DNA of 64,000 bases from Hyalangium ruber (GCF_034259325.1 NZ_JAXIVS010000020.1:62001-126000), one strand, 5' to 3'. Shown: positions 42,601 to 51,695, counted from the first letter of the stretch. The notes: a model not told the origin generated them from the letters alone. Numbers and translations: made by a program.

Positions 42601-43983
42601 CTACGGGGATTCCGAGGTGGGGGGAGGTCTCAGCCCGAGGACCGGGTAGTAGCAGACGCCCTTCCACTCGAAGTCGCCCTCGCCACATGGCGGCTTCGAA
42701 TCTTCAGGCCGCCCCCAACAGCCTCCGTTGATCGCCACCTCGTGCTTCCGACAAGGGGGCCGTGACTGTCCTGGGAACGGCGTCTTCGGTACCTCGACGC
42801 CGACTGCCCCCCGTCGGGGTGCGGGGCTCTCCACGTTGGCGCTGACTGAGCGCGCGTCCTTGGCGAGGCCCGAAGTGCCCGCCTCCTCCATACCTCCCTC
42901 GGACGGCACCACCGGCTGCCGCCGCGCCGTCCACCACACAGCGAGAGACACGGCAGCAAGAACGCCTACCGCCACGGCGAGCCTCGGCCTCCGGCCATGC
43001 GCGGGCTGCCTCGTGCCCGAGGAGTCAGTACGCGCCAGGGCACCCAGCGCTGAGCGTTGGGTGAAGGGCAGATCCGCCTCGGGTCCCGCCGATTCCGCTG
43101 CGTGTTCGAGCGCCTGGGCCAACTCCGCAGCGCTGCCCCGGGCCGAAGGTTCCTCCGAGAGCATCTGGCGGATGAGTCCCGCCAGGTCCGGGGACAGCGC
43201 AGCCGAAACCTCGGCCGACCCGGACACGGAACCGGTCGTGGGCACGTCATCCACTTCTGCCTCGGGCGCTCCTCCGGGAGGCGGATAACTGCCAGTCACG
43301 AGGCGATAGGCTGTCACGCCCAGCGCGTACACGTCATCCGCAGGGCCCGGCTCATAGGAGAGCCCGCGCTGGCGCCAGTAGCGCCACTGAAAGCGCAGCG
43401 CCTCGATGCTGCGGTAGGGAGGCGTTCCGGGAGGCAGCACCTCGCGCGTGAGCGTGCGAGCCCCGAGAAAGTCCCCTGCTCCGAAATCCAGGAGCACCGC
43501 CCACGCATCCTCGGGCCGTATCCGCACGTTGGCGCCCTTCACATCCCGATGCACGCCGTCCACTCCATGCGTGGCCTTCAGCGCCCGAGCCACCTGGGCC
43601 AGCACCCGCATTACCTGCCGCGAGCTGAGGTTGCGCCCTTCGGCCCAATCATACAGCGGCACGCCCTGCACCCACTCCATGACGAGGAAGGGGAAAGAGC
43701 CCGCCGGATGGGCCCACAACCCACAGTCCCGTAGGCGTGGCACATGGGGATGATCGCGGAGGCGCGAGAGCAGTTCCACCTCGCGCTCGAAGCGCGGATC
43801 CATCGGGTGCAGGGCCAGCTTCAGTGCGCAAGGCGCGGCACCGCCTGCCCCCATAGGCTCGACGCGGTAGACCGCCCCGAAGGCGCCCTTCCCGCACAGT
43901 TCCAGCACTCGCCAGGCCCCTACCTCCGTCCCTGATGGGAGGTTGGAGGGTTCCAGCTCGCAAACGGTCCAGCGTGGCGCCAT
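42601..43983 (-). CDS. Eukaryote-like Ser/Thr protein kinase with TM segment
   Basis: 460 residues. The kinase domain (about 20-280) has the glycine loop GKGAFGAVY, a Lys in CALKLAL, catalytic HRDVKGANVRI and metal-binding DFG. A transmembrane helix lies near residue 335 (AVAVGVLAAVSLAVWW). The C-terminal, presumably periplasmic, tail has four Cys in NGGCWG, PPCGEG and GVCYY. Like other myxobacterial PknB-type kinases it should phosphorylate proteins in response to an external cue. The ATG follows GAGAGGAG. The upstream partner is unknown. Confidence 0.92.
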   Translation of the reverse strand: MAPRWTVCELEPSNLPSGTEVGAWRVLELCGKGAFGAVYRVEPMGAGGAAPCALKLALHPMDPRFEREVELLSRLRDHPHVPRLRDCGLWAHPAGSFPFLVMEWVQGVPLYDWAEGRNLSSRQVMRVLAQVARALKATHGVDGVHRDVKGANVRIRPEDAWAVLLDFGAGDFLGARTLTREVLPPGTPPYRSIEALRFQWRYWRQRGLSYEPGPADDVYALGVTAYRLVTGSYPPPGGAPEAEVDDVPTTGSVSGSAEVSAALSPDLAGLIRQMLSEEPSARGSAAELAQALEHAAESAGPEADLPFTQRSALGALARTDSSGTRQPAHGRRPRLAVAVGVLAAVSLAVWWTARRQPVVPSEGGMEEAGTSGLAKDARSVSANVESPAPRRGAVGVEVPKTPFPGQSRPPCRKHEVAINGGCWGRPEDSKPPCGEGDFEWKGVCYYPVLGLRPPPTSESP

Positions 43984-44026
43984 CGGCTCCTCTCGGAGGT
44001 GACACCCTGCCTCCGCTCGACCCAGC

Positions 44027-44260
44027 CTACCTCAGCGGTAGCCAGGCGCGCACCCACCTCGAACATGGGGCAGAGGAGCTATTGATACACCCGCACTTCG
44101 CGGGAGGCGGCATGGCGAGCAACTGCTGCTCCCACGTGTAGCTGGTGCCGACCACGCCCATATGGTCCACGAGGAGCTGGGCGGCGCCGGAAAGGGTGGC
44201 TGTGCGCGACCAGTCCCGCTGGAGCTCGCGTGCGAAAGGCCACTGGAACGAGCGCCACAC
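44027..44260 (-). pseudogene. Possible small or remnant ORF
   Basis: A 77-codon frame starting at GTG 44260, 4 nt after the stop of the larger upstream gene. Residues (LVDHMGVVGTSYTWEQQLL, then AMPPPAKCGC) look protein-like rather than random, but I recognise no family and there is no good ribosome site. It could be a truncated C-terminal remnant. Nothing else is visible in the 281 nt between the two flanking genes. Confidence 0.3.
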
Positions 44261-44264
44261 CCGC

Positions 44265-45428
44265 TCAACCGCTCAAGAGCGCCGCACGCGCCGACTCGAA
44301 TTCTTCGTACAAACAGTCCCTGGGAATCCCCGCCTCCCCCAGGTGACGCGCCGCCGGAGCGTTCACCCACCACACCGTGCGCCCCATGCGCGCGTGGAAC
44401 CGCGCGAAGAGCGGATGCAGCAACGTGCCCATCCCCTCCGAGTTGGAGAGATCCATCAGGACCGGCTCGCCTGGGCCCACCGAGTCGAAGAGCGATTGGA
44501 GCGCCTCCAGATGGTACGAGGACAGCCCTCCGAAGAGCCGGATGCGCCGGGGCGTCTCCTCGAACACCTTCACGGGCAATTCCGAACTGACATACCCGAA
44601 TACCTGCTCCAGGTACTCCACGGTGGCTGGCACCTGGGCCACATCCATGGCCAGCCGGAACAGCGCCATCACGAAACCGTGCTGCCGGGGGGAGCTGTCC
44701 GGACTGGGGCTCCAGGCGAAGAACCGGTGGTTGCCCCGCGCTTCCTGGACGAGGCACTCCAGGGAGATTCCATCCAGGCCCAGCGATGACACATCCGGAA
44801 TGCCCAGCGGGTCCAGGGCGGTGACTTCCTCGAGGAACTGGAGTCCCCTCGCGTTGGGAACATCCACGGTCTCCGCAGTCGAAGGTCCGCAGGCGATGGA
44901 CACGGCACTGCCTGCCGGGCCGAAGGTCGCGAGGATGTGGCCCTTGTCGTCAAAGGAGGGGGAAAGGCGGACGCAATAGCCCGTCATCCCCGAGCCGGGA
45001 CGAGGAAGCCTCACCCGGGGCCTGTCCTCTCCTCGAGACCGCACATCCACCGTGAAGCCGCGCGCCTCTGCCTCCTTGCGAAGCTCCCGTGCCGCAGGCT
45101 CGGACAGGCCGTCGAGCTTCCACTCCGCCCCTCTTCCAAGCTGCTGGCGCACCTCGGAGATGGACTCCTGACGGAAGCTGGGAATGAACTGCTTCAGGAG
45201 GGCAGCCTCCTTCAGGGAGGCGGTTCCCCCAGCCCAGCGAATGATGAGGCGCCAGCCTGAGGCAAAGGGCAACCCGAAGGCCGAGTCGGCGTCAGGCGCC
45301 AGCATCACGTAGTCACACGAGAGGCAGGGGAAGGAGACGCTTACCGTGGGAGACCCCCACTCCATCCAGGCCTCTCCGAAGAGGCCTCCACAGCGGGGAC
45401 ATCTCGACTCTTCCGTTGGCTTCTCCAT
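44265..45428 (-). CDS. Unknown protein with zinc-ribbon-like N-terminus
   Basis: 387 residues from the ATG at 45428, chosen because the shorter product begins directly before a Cys motif. CPRCGG (about 11-16) and CLSCDY (about 36-41) form a two-Cys-pair zinc ribbon. The remainder is mixed and ends with a STAS-like or Rossmann-like region (VLMDLSNSEGMGTLLHPLF, about 325-345). No enzyme motif is certain. It follows a 192-residue unknown gene by 19 nt, so the two are likely co-transcribed. Probably myxobacteria-specific. Confidence 0.65.
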   Translation of the reverse strand: MEKPTEESRCPRCGGLFGEAWMEWGSPTVSVSFPCLSCDYVMLAPDADSAFGLPFASGWRLIIRWAGGTASLKEAALLKQFIPSFRQESISEVRQQLGRGAEWKLDGLSEPAARELRKEAEARGFTVDVRSRGEDRPRVRLPRPGSGMTGYCVRLSPSFDDKGHILATFGPAGSAVSIACGPSTAETVDVPNARGLQFLEEVTALDPLGIPDVSSLGLDGISLECLVQEARGNHRFFAWSPSPDSSPRQHGFVMALFRLAMDVAQVPATVEYLEQVFGYVSSELPVKVFEETPRRIRLFGGLSSYHLEALQSLFDSVGPGEPVLMDLSNSEGMGTLLHPLFARFHARMGRTVWWVNAPAARHLGEAGIPRDCLYEEFESARAALLSG

Positions 45429-45447
45429 GCTTGAGGATCCGGAGTGA

Positions 45448-46026
45448 CTACCAGAGCCGATCCGTGAAGAGGCAGTGGATGAGCTGGGCGCGACCCAAAT
45501 CCAGGTTTCCAACTTGGATGTCTGGTACTGGCGTGAAGAGAAGCTCGTTGGACAGCCTTGAGGTCCCCAACACGGCCTGTGCGAGCGAACTCAATCGAGC
45601 CTCCAATGATTGATATTCGGGTGGAAGTGGCGCATGCCAGAGCCGCTGTTCAACGACGTGTTTGCTTTCGATTCGTTGGAAGGACGCGTAGATATGGTGA
45701 ACAGGCGCCAGGATGCTGACGAGAAGTACCACGGCTTTTTGCTCGGGCGCACCCACGGGGGAGTCCGCGAGCGAAACTCGAACACAGCGGCAGGGATCGT
45801 AAAGCAGAGAGGGGAGTTCCCAGACGCTACATCCGGGCAGCTCCTCATGGATGCGTTGGAGGAGCGTATTCCATGCGCTGCTCTCCTCTTGGGCTGCTTT
45901 CCTGAGTTCGCGCAGTCTTAGCGCTTCTGCCTGTGAGTCGTAACGTGCGTCCGTGGTGTGAACATTCCTAGGGTAGAAGTGGTGGATCAGGTCCAGCAGG
46001 CGGGTGGCAGTGAGCGACGTACTCAT
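45448..46026 (-). CDS. Hypothetical protein
   Basis: 192 residues from the ATG at 46026, which has GGGGAGACG before it. Soluble, with a helical N-terminal half (TATRLLDLIHHFYPRN, then an Arg/Glu-rich helix) and a strand-rich second half around CRCVRVSLADS. I recall similar proteins only from myxobacteria and no function. It lies 19 nt downstream of a putative micro-lipoprotein and 19 nt before the zinc-ribbon gene, so the three could form an operon. Confidence 0.65.
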   Translation of the reverse strand: MSTSLTATRLLDLIHHFYPRNVHTTDARYDSQAEALRLRELRKAAQEESSAWNTLLQRIHEELPGCSVWELPSLLYDPCRCVRVSLADSPVGAPEQKAVVLLVSILAPVHHIYASFQRIESKHVVEQRLWHAPLPPEYQSLEARLSSLAQAVLGTSRLSNELLFTPVPDIQVGNLDLGRAQLIHCLFTDRLW

Positions 46027-46045
46027 GGAATCGTCTCCCCTGGCA

Positions 46046-46117
46046 TTACCTGTTGCCAATGGTGGCGCAGGCCCCCAACACGAGGGAGGCGACCATGAGA
46101 GCGACTGTTCTCAGCAT
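46046..46117 (-). CDS. Putative micro-lipoprotein (23 residues)
   Basis: ATG at 46117 with GGAAG at short spacing; an ATG at 46135 would add six residues. The frame is a basic start, a hydrophobic core (VALMVASLVLGAC) and a lipobox LGAC, then only ATIGNR and TAA. If exported and processed, the mature lipopeptide would have seven residues. It may be a real lipopeptide, or the head left by deletion of a longer toxin-type lipoprotein gene. Confidence 0.4.
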   Translation of the reverse strand: MLRTVALMVASLVLGACATIGNR

Positions 46118-46242
46118 GCGCTTCCAGTGAGTCATGACGCTGGGATGGCCAGTTCCCCGAGGCGAGTGCCGCCCCAGCATATCTCTCCCGAATCGCTTCC
46201 CGAATCCTGGATGCACATGGCGGAGAGGTATGCTCACGGCCC

Positions 46243-47013
46243 ATGAACCTCGACCGCGCACTCCTGAAGCGCACGTGGATCGCCGGGTGTGCCCTGGCCC
46301 TGGTGAGCCTGTCGAGCCTGGCCGCACCGCCCCTCGAGGCGCGCACGGTGCGCTTCGCGGGCACGGACTTCCATGTCGTCACCGTGGACCTCGATCGCGC
46401 CTCGCTGCGGCTGCTCCGCCAGGATGACAAGGGCCAGGAGCTGAAGACCTTCGCGGCGCTGGAGGCCTGGCTCGCGCGGCGAGGCGAGCGTCTCCTGGCC
46501 GCCACCAACGCAGGCATCTTCGAGCCAGGCGAGGTGCCAACCGGCCTCTTCATCCAGGAGGGCCGCGAGCTGGCGCCGCTCAACCTTCGAGACGGCAAGG
46601 GCAACTTCTACTGGAAGCCCAACGGCGTCTTCCTGCTCGGCCCACAGGGCGCGGCGGTGCTCGAGGCCTCGCGCTTTCGGCCCGAGAGCGGAGCGAAACA
46701 GGCGACGCAGTCCGGACCGCTGCTGCTCGCGGAGGGCAAGGTGCATCCGGGCTTCGCCAGCTCGAAGGGCCTGGCCACCCGGAGCGGCGTGGGCGTGGAT
46801 GCCCGCTCCCCCCGCCGTGTGTACCTCGTCCTGTCCCAAGAGCCGGTACGGCTGGCGACGTTCGCCGCGCTCTTCCAGACTCAGCTCGGATGCACCGACG
46901 CGCTCTACATGGACGGCAACATCTCCCGGCTGTATCCGCCCGCGCTCCAGGGAGGAGTCACGGATACGGGCGGAGCGTTCAGCGGGTTCCTCGCCGTCGT
47001 CGAGAAGAAGTAG
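46243..47013 (+). CDS. Exported phosphodiester glycosidase (NAGPA-like) family protein
   Basis: 256 residues with a signal peptide (LALVSLSSLA, cleaved near residue 28). The domain matches the NAGPA/DUF2233 fold, with ATNAGIFEPGEVPTGLFI near residue 85, TQSGPLLLAEG and RSGVGVDARSP in the middle, and the late block ALYMDGNISRLYPP. Family members cleave phosphodiester-linked sugars or act in cell-envelope and spore-surface polysaccharide metabolism. It overlaps the convergent downstream gene by 35 nt, an unusually long antisense overlap here. Confidence 0.85.
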   Translation: MNLDRALLKRTWIAGCALALVSLSSLAAPPLEARTVRFAGTDFHVVTVDLDRASLRLLRQDDKGQELKTFAALEAWLARRGERLLAATNAGIFEPGEVPTGLFIQEGRELAPLNLRDGKGNFYWKPNGVFLLGPQGAAVLEASRFRPESGAKQATQSGPLLLAEGKVHPGFASSKGLATRSGVGVDARSPRRVYLVLSQEPVRLATFAALFQTQLGCTDALYMDGNISRLYPPALQGGVTDTGGAFSGFLAVVEKK

Positions 47014-47572
47014 CGTCCGTCTCCCACGCCTCGGGCCGCACCGCGTGGTGCTCCTCCACCCACCGCCGGGCCTCCGCGAGCGTGGTCTTCAAGCGCGCCT
47101 CAGGGCCGGCGGTCAGGCAACGGCCATTCACCACGCGCGAGCCGAAGTGGTAGCGCACGAAGTGGAGCGGCTTCGGGGCGTACTGGACCACCTCAATCCG
47201 TTCGAGTGGAAGCTGCCGGGCCGTGAGCCGCACCCGCGCACGCACGACGGGGCGGAGCTTTCGGTAGGCCTCGACCAGCTCGAAGAAGTGCTCCGCCGCG
47301 GCCTGCTCGTCCTTCGTATGGCTCGTGATGGCATGAGCCCACCCCAGCGAGAGCGACCAGGACCGGTACCTGTAGCGCAGCCAGGTACTGAAGTGAGAGG
47401 TCATCTCGGGAACGTCCTCGTGAATCGCATGCACCGCCAGCCCAGCGTAATAGCCGTAGACCATGTTCTCGAGCTGCCCGAGGCGTGAGAAGAACATGCT
47501 GGGGCGGAGCCGCACCTGCTCCAACCAGTCGAAGATGTGACGCAACTGGGGCGGGGGGTACGTCTTGGGCAT
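46979..47572 (-). CDS. Hypothetical protein
   Basis: 197 residues from the ATG at 47572, which has GGAGGAGCG directly before it. Soluble; helical, with an aromatic-rich N-terminal half (HIFDWLEQVRLRPSMFF, then GYYAGLAVHAIHEDV) and a basic tail (SSRRRRGTR). The Arg/His-rich end lies in the 35-nt overlap with the NAGPA-like gene. No recognised family; the style resembles small immunity-type proteins, but there is no adjacent toxin. Confidence 0.65.
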   Translation of the reverse strand: MPKTYPPPQLRHIFDWLEQVRLRPSMFFSRLGQLENMVYGYYAGLAVHAIHEDVPEMTSHFSTWLRYRYRSWSLSLGWAHAITSHTKDEQAAAEHFFELVEAYRKLRPVVRARVRLTARQLPLERIEVVQYAPKPLHFVRYHFGSRVVNGRCLTAGPEARLKTTLAEARRWVEEHHAVRPEAWETDATSSRRRRGTR

Positions 47573-47659
47573 CGCTCCTCCGGACATGCGCTTCGGCAGC
47601 GGATTATATTTTCGGCGTGCCTGGCACCCTACGCCTTCGCGCACGCAAGGATCGACCTC

Positions 47660-47974
47660 ATGCCCTCCAGCCACTTCTTCGTTCGCCTTGTCGCCCATCG
47701 TCCCAACTTCGCGATGTCCATGACCGCTGACGAGCAGGCCGCGATGCGCGCGCATACCGAGTTCCTCCTGGGCCAGCTCACGGCCGGCAAGCTCGTCGTG
47801 GCGGGCCCGGTGATGGACCCCACGGGCGTCTTCGGAATGGGCGTGTTCGAGGCGGAGTCGATCGACGAGGTCCGCCGCCTCCTGGAGAGCGATCCCGCCA
47901 AGGCGATTGGGCGCCACGAGGTCTCTCCCATGGGGCCGACCATCGCCCGCTCCGCGCGTCCCTCGGGCTCCTGA
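47660..47974 (+). CDS. YCII-related domain protein
   Basis: 104 residues with the YCII ferredoxin-like fold: FVRLVAHRPNF start, AHTEFLLGQLTAGKLVVAGPV in the middle and FEAESIDEVRRLLESDP near the end. These small dimeric proteins are often muconolactone-isomerase-like, but most have no known reaction. The ATG at 47660 gives the usual length. An AT-rich patch (GGATTATATTTTCGG) about 45 nt upstream may belong to its promoter. It probably shares a transcript with the aldo/keto reductase, 43 nt downstream. Confidence 0.85.
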   Translation: MPSSHFFVRLVAHRPNFAMSMTADEQAAMRAHTEFLLGQLTAGKLVVAGPVMDPTGVFGMGVFEAESIDEVRRLLESDPAKAIGRHEVSPMGPTIARSARPSGS

Positions 47975-48017
47975 GCCAGGTGAAGTGAACCCTTCCTCCC
48001 CTTCACAGGCGAACCCC

Positions 48018-49010
48018 ATGCCCGATACCTCCAGACGCTTCGCGCCCCCCGGTCCCCTCGGCTTCGGGGGTGCCCCGCTGGGCAACATGTTCAACCGCGT
48101 CGATGACGCGACGGCCGAGGGCGCCCTGCTCGGGGCCTGGGAGTCCGGCATCCGGTACTTCGACACGGCGCCCATGTACGGGGCGGGCCTGTCCGAGCAC
48201 CGCTTCGGCCACGCGCTCCGCCGCTTCAAGCGCGATGAGTACGTGCTCTCCACCAAGGTCGGCCGCATGTTGACCCCCGACCCGAAAGCGCCCGAGAACC
48301 TGGGGCCCTTCATCGGAGTGCTCCCCTTCCGGGATAGCTTCGACTACTCCGCCGACGGCACGCGCCGCTCCATCGAGGACAGCCTGCAGCGCCTGGGCAT
48401 GGGGCGAATCGACATCGCCTACATCCATGACATCGCCGAGGACCACCACGGCCCGATCTGGAAGGAGGTCTTCGCCACCGCCATGCAAGGGGCGGCGAAG
48501 GCGCTCACCCGGCTGCGCGAGGAGGGCGTCATCCGCGCCTGGGGGCTGGGGGTGAACCGGGTGGAAGCCTGCCAGAAGGCGCTGGAGGAGTCGGACCCCG
48601 ACGTGTTCCTGCTCGCCGGGCGCTACAGCCTGCTGGACCTCTCGGCGCTGGACACGCTGTTCCCTGCCTGCGCCGCGCGGGGCGTGAAAGTGGTCGTGGG
48701 AGGGCCCTTCAACTCCGGCCTGCTCGCTGGGGGGAAAACCTTCGAGTACGCGGAGGCCCCCGCTGAGCAGGTGGCCGCGCGCGACCGCATCGCCGCCGTG
48801 TGCCAGCAGCATGGCGTGGACATCAAGGCGGCGGCCCTGCAGTTCTGCGCCGCGCACCCCGTGGTGGCCTCGGTCATTCCCGGCGCCAAGAGCGCCGAGC
48901 GGGTGCGCCAGAACATGGAGTTGATGCGTCAGCCCATCCCCGCCGCGTTCTGGCAGGCGCTGAAGCAGCAGGGAATCCTGCCCGCGCACGCCCCGACTCC
49001 GGAGAAGTGA
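48018..49010 (+). CDS. Aldo/keto reductase
   Basis: 330-residue NAD(P)H-dependent aldo/keto reductase with TIM-barrel fold. Catalytic-region motifs are DTAPMYGAGLSEHRFG (Asp and Tyr) near residue 45, a Lys in VLSTKVGR near 78, and a His in IAYIHDIAEDHHG near 135. Nucleotide-binding VIPGAKSAERVRQN is near 290. The style matches L-fucose/D-threo-aldose dehydrogenase-like enzymes. The ATG at 48018 starts the usual N-terminus. Substrate likely a sugar or other aldehyde. Confidence 0.88.
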   Translation: MPDTSRRFAPPGPLGFGGAPLGNMFNRVDDATAEGALLGAWESGIRYFDTAPMYGAGLSEHRFGHALRRFKRDEYVLSTKVGRMLTPDPKAPENLGPFIGVLPFRDSFDYSADGTRRSIEDSLQRLGMGRIDIAYIHDIAEDHHGPIWKEVFATAMQGAAKALTRLREEGVIRAWGLGVNRVEACQKALEESDPDVFLLAGRYSLLDLSALDTLFPACAARGVKVVVGGPFNSGLLAGGKTFEYAEAPAEQVAARDRIAAVCQQHGVDIKAAALQFCAAHPVVASVIPGAKSAERVRQNMELMRQPIPAAFWQALKQQGILPAHAPTPEK

Positions 49011-49028
49011 GCGCCTGGAGGGCCTGCC

Positions 49029-50726
49029 TCACCCGATGAACTGGGACAGGGGCTTCATCCAGACGACGACGGCCGCCGCCCCGGCGTCGGGAACACCGAG
49101 GGCGCGCTCGCCGAGATAGCTGGCGCGCCCCAGCCGAGGCTTCATCCGCGTGGTGGCCTCGGCGCCCTTCTCCGCCTCCAGGACGCTGGCCTCCCAGGCC
49201 TGGGCGGGCGACTGGCCGCTCTTGAGGGCTCGCGCGAACATGTCCGCGGCCGGATGCAGGGCATCGAGCATCGTCCGGTCTCCGGGCCGGGCGCCGCCGA
49301 GCTCCGCCACGGCCTCGACAGCGACCCGGAAGGCCTCGGCCCAGGCCATGGCATTCGGCGTCTCGTCCGCCAGGTGACGGGCGGCGCGCAGCAACGCGGT
49401 GGCGTAGAAGGGCCCCGAGCTCCCGCCAATGCTGCGGCGCAGGGCATTGCCGATCGCCGTCAGGGCCCGGTGGGGACTGCTCCAAGAGGACTCGGGCAGG
49501 GCACGCAGGGCCGCGGCACCGCGCGCCAGGCTGATGCCGAGATCGCCATCCCCCGCCGCGCTGTCGAGCTCGGTCAAGCGCGTCTCGGCCGCCTCGAACG
49601 CGTCGGCGACCGCCAGGACGGCTTGTTTGAAGCGAACCATCCCAGGGTGCTCGGGGTGAGCCTCCACGGCGGCCGGCTGCGCGGGTGCCCGGGGCGAGAC
49701 TCGACGTACGGGAGCGAGCTTGCCGTTGCGCGGCCAGGCGGGTGCGGAGGTCTCCGCGTCGAGCTGGCGCAGCCGCGCGTCATCCACCTTCAACAGGGTC
49801 AGCGAGCAGCCCGGCATCTCCAGGGCCGTCAGGAACGAGCCGCTCCAGGCCCGCTCCACGAGGACCTCCCGCTCGCGCAGCACGGCCAGGGCGCGGCGGG
49901 CGACGATCGCCAGCTCCATGGGCGGAGTGCCTCCCAGCCCATTGACCAGCAAGGCCACGCGGTCCCCGGCGCCAATGCGTCGATCCTCGAGGATGGTCGC
50001 CAGCAGGGTGTCCACCAGCGCGTCGGCCGGCTGCAGCGGCACGCGCCGCACGCCCTGCTCGCCATGGATGCCCAGCCCCAGCTCCATCTCCCCCGGGTCG
50101 AGCGTGAAGCCCGGCCGACCCGCCGCGGGCACGGTGCAGGGGCCCAGCGCGACGCCCATGGTGCCCAGCTCGGCGGCGGTGGCGGCAGCCTCTCGTGCCA
50201 CCTCCGCGAGCGAGGCGCCCAAGGCAGCGGCGGCGCCAGCCACCTTGTGTACCAGGACCGTCCCGGCGATTCCCCGGCGGCGCGCGGGCTCGACGGTGTC
50301 TCGCAGGGCAACATCGTCGGCGACGACGACCACCTCCGTGGGGATGCCCTCGGCGCGCGCCAGCTCGGCGGCGAGGCCGAAGTTCAGCCGGTCCCCGGTG
50401 TAGTTCTTCACGACCAGGAGCGCGCCAGCCGGCCCCGCGACCGCGCGAATCGCGGCCAGGACGGCGTCGGTGCTGGGCGAGGTGAACACGTCCCCGGCGA
50501 CCGCCGCGTGCAGCATGCCGGGGCCCACATAGCCCGCGTGCGCCGGTTCGTGTCCACTGCCGCCGCCGGAGATGACCGCGACCTCGCGCCGATGGACCTC
50601 GGCGGGGATGTCGGAGCGGACCACCACGGACTCGCCCTCCAGCAGCGCCTGCTCTGGAGAGAGCGAGACCAGACCCTCGAGCATCTCCCCCACGACGGCG
50701 CGGGGGGCATTGACGAGCTTCTTCAT
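49029..50726 (-). CDS. ATP-dependent dihydroxyacetone kinase (DhaK-DhaL fusion)
   Basis: 565 residues combining DhaK (about 1-330) and DhaL (about 375-560). DhaK has GGGSGHEPAHAGYVG near residue 50 and the substrate-binding His in MELGLGIHGEQG near 210, which binds dihydroxyacetone covalently. DhaL has the metal/ATP region DSAAGDGDLGISLARG near 415 and GGSSGPFYATA near 455. The single-chain form uses ATP rather than the PEP-dependent DhaM system. The ATG at 50726 starts the DhaK family N-terminus. Role: glycerol/dihydroxyacetone utilisation. Confidence 0.92.
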   Translation of the reverse strand: MKKLVNAPRAVVGEMLEGLVSLSPEQALLEGESVVVRSDIPAEVHRREVAVISGGGSGHEPAHAGYVGPGMLHAAVAGDVFTSPSTDAVLAAIRAVAGPAGALLVVKNYTGDRLNFGLAAELARAEGIPTEVVVVADDVALRDTVEPARRRGIAGTVLVHKVAGAAAALGASLAEVAREAAATAAELGTMGVALGPCTVPAAGRPGFTLDPGEMELGLGIHGEQGVRRVPLQPADALVDTLLATILEDRRIGAGDRVALLVNGLGGTPPMELAIVARRALAVLREREVLVERAWSGSFLTALEMPGCSLTLLKVDDARLRQLDAETSAPAWPRNGKLAPVRRVSPRAPAQPAAVEAHPEHPGMVRFKQAVLAVADAFEAAETRLTELDSAAGDGDLGISLARGAAALRALPESSWSSPHRALTAIGNALRRSIGGSSGPFYATALLRAARHLADETPNAMAWAEAFRVAVEAVAELGGARPGDRTMLDALHPAADMFARALKSGQSPAQAWEASVLEAEKGAEATTRMKPRLGRASYLGERALGVPDAGAAAVVVWMKPLSQFIG

Positions 50727-50891
50727 GCGCTCACGGTGGCCGCACGGCCCAAGCCCCGTCAAGCACGGCACGGCCAGCACCCGAGCGCCCCCGAGAGGCG
50801 GGGCCCAGAGTCCCCATCCCCCAGGCTCAGGGCGAGCGGCGCCTGGGGTGCGCAGTCCCCAGGCATTCGAGTCATTTCGCATACTTGGCGC

Positions 50892-50907
50892 TGGCCACCC
50901 GCTTGCT
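50892..50907 (+). promoter_or_regulatory. Sigma-54-type promoter for the PP2C-FHA pair
   Basis: TGGCCACCCGCTTGCT has GG (50893-50894) and GC (50905-50906) exactly 10 nt apart in a good context. Transcription would begin near 50918, placing the AGGAGG ribosome site (50923-50927) in a very short leader before the ATG at 50934. Confidence 0.6.
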
Positions 50908-50933
50908 CTTCCCAGGGCAACCAGGAGGTCACC

Positions 50934-51680
50934 ATGCGAATCGAGAGCGCGGGGCAGACGCACATCGGGCGTCGGACTCAGAACGAGGATGCGTACAGCA
51001 TGCGGCCGGAGTTGGGACTGTTCGTGGTCGCGGACGGGCTTGGCGGGCAGGAAGGCGGAGAGGTCGCCAGCCAGTGCGTCGTGGAAGCCTTCACCGAGTT
51101 CCGCGAGCGGCTGGCGCGAGACGCCGAGGCGACGTGGCCGCACAAGCCAAGCCCCCGGCGCAGCCCGGAGGAGCGGCTGCTCGTGGCCTGCACGGAGCTG
51201 GCGCAGCGCGCGGTGGTCTCCCGCCGCGTGGGGCCCTTGCGGGAGATGGGCTCCACGGTGGTGGCGCTCGCCCTGGGGCCCCACGGCGCGGCGGTGGCGC
51301 ACGTGGGGGACAGCCGCCTCTACCGGCTGCGAGACGGGCGGCTGGAGGCGCTCACGCGGGACCACTCCATCACGGAGGAGATGCGCGCGGCCGGAATGGA
51401 GCCGCCACCTCGGGGGCAGAGCACCTTCGGCCACATCATCACCCGGGCCCTGGGCACGGAGCGCGCGGAGCCCACGGTGCAGCGGCTGGAACTCCAGCCC
51501 GGGGATGTGTACCTGCTGTGCTCGGACGGCCTGTACGAGCCGCTGGGGGCGGAGGGGCTCGCCGCGCGGATGGCACAGGGCAGCGTCACCGAGGCTTGCG
51601 AGTCCCTGGTTTCCGGTGCCTACGATGCCGGGGGCCGTGACAACATCACCGCCGTGGTGCTGCGTGTCACTGCCGCGTGA
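50934..51680 (+). CDS. PP2C-family Ser/Thr protein phosphatase
   Basis: 248 residues with the PPM motif set: RTQNEDAY (metal Asp), VVADGLGGQEGGEVAS (metal Asp-Gly), VAHVGDSRLYRLR near residue 123, LLCSDGLYEP near 196 and GGRDNITAVV near the end. No membrane segment, so it is a soluble metal-dependent phosphatase that could oppose Ser/Thr kinases such as the one at 42.6 kb. The ATG is preceded by AGGAGG. It is followed 15 nt later by an FHA gene, so phosphothreonine binding and removal are paired here. Confidence 0.92.
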   Translation: MRIESAGQTHIGRRTQNEDAYSMRPELGLFVVADGLGGQEGGEVASQCVVEAFTEFRERLARDAEATWPHKPSPRRSPEERLLVACTELAQRAVVSRRVGPLREMGSTVVALALGPHGAAVAHVGDSRLYRLRDGRLEALTRDHSITEEMRAAGMEPPPRGQSTFGHIITRALGTERAEPTVQRLELQPGDVYLLCSDGLYEPLGAEGLAARMAQGSVTEACESLVSGAYDAGGRDNITAVVLRVTAA

Positions 51681-51695
51681 AGGGACGGACCCCAG

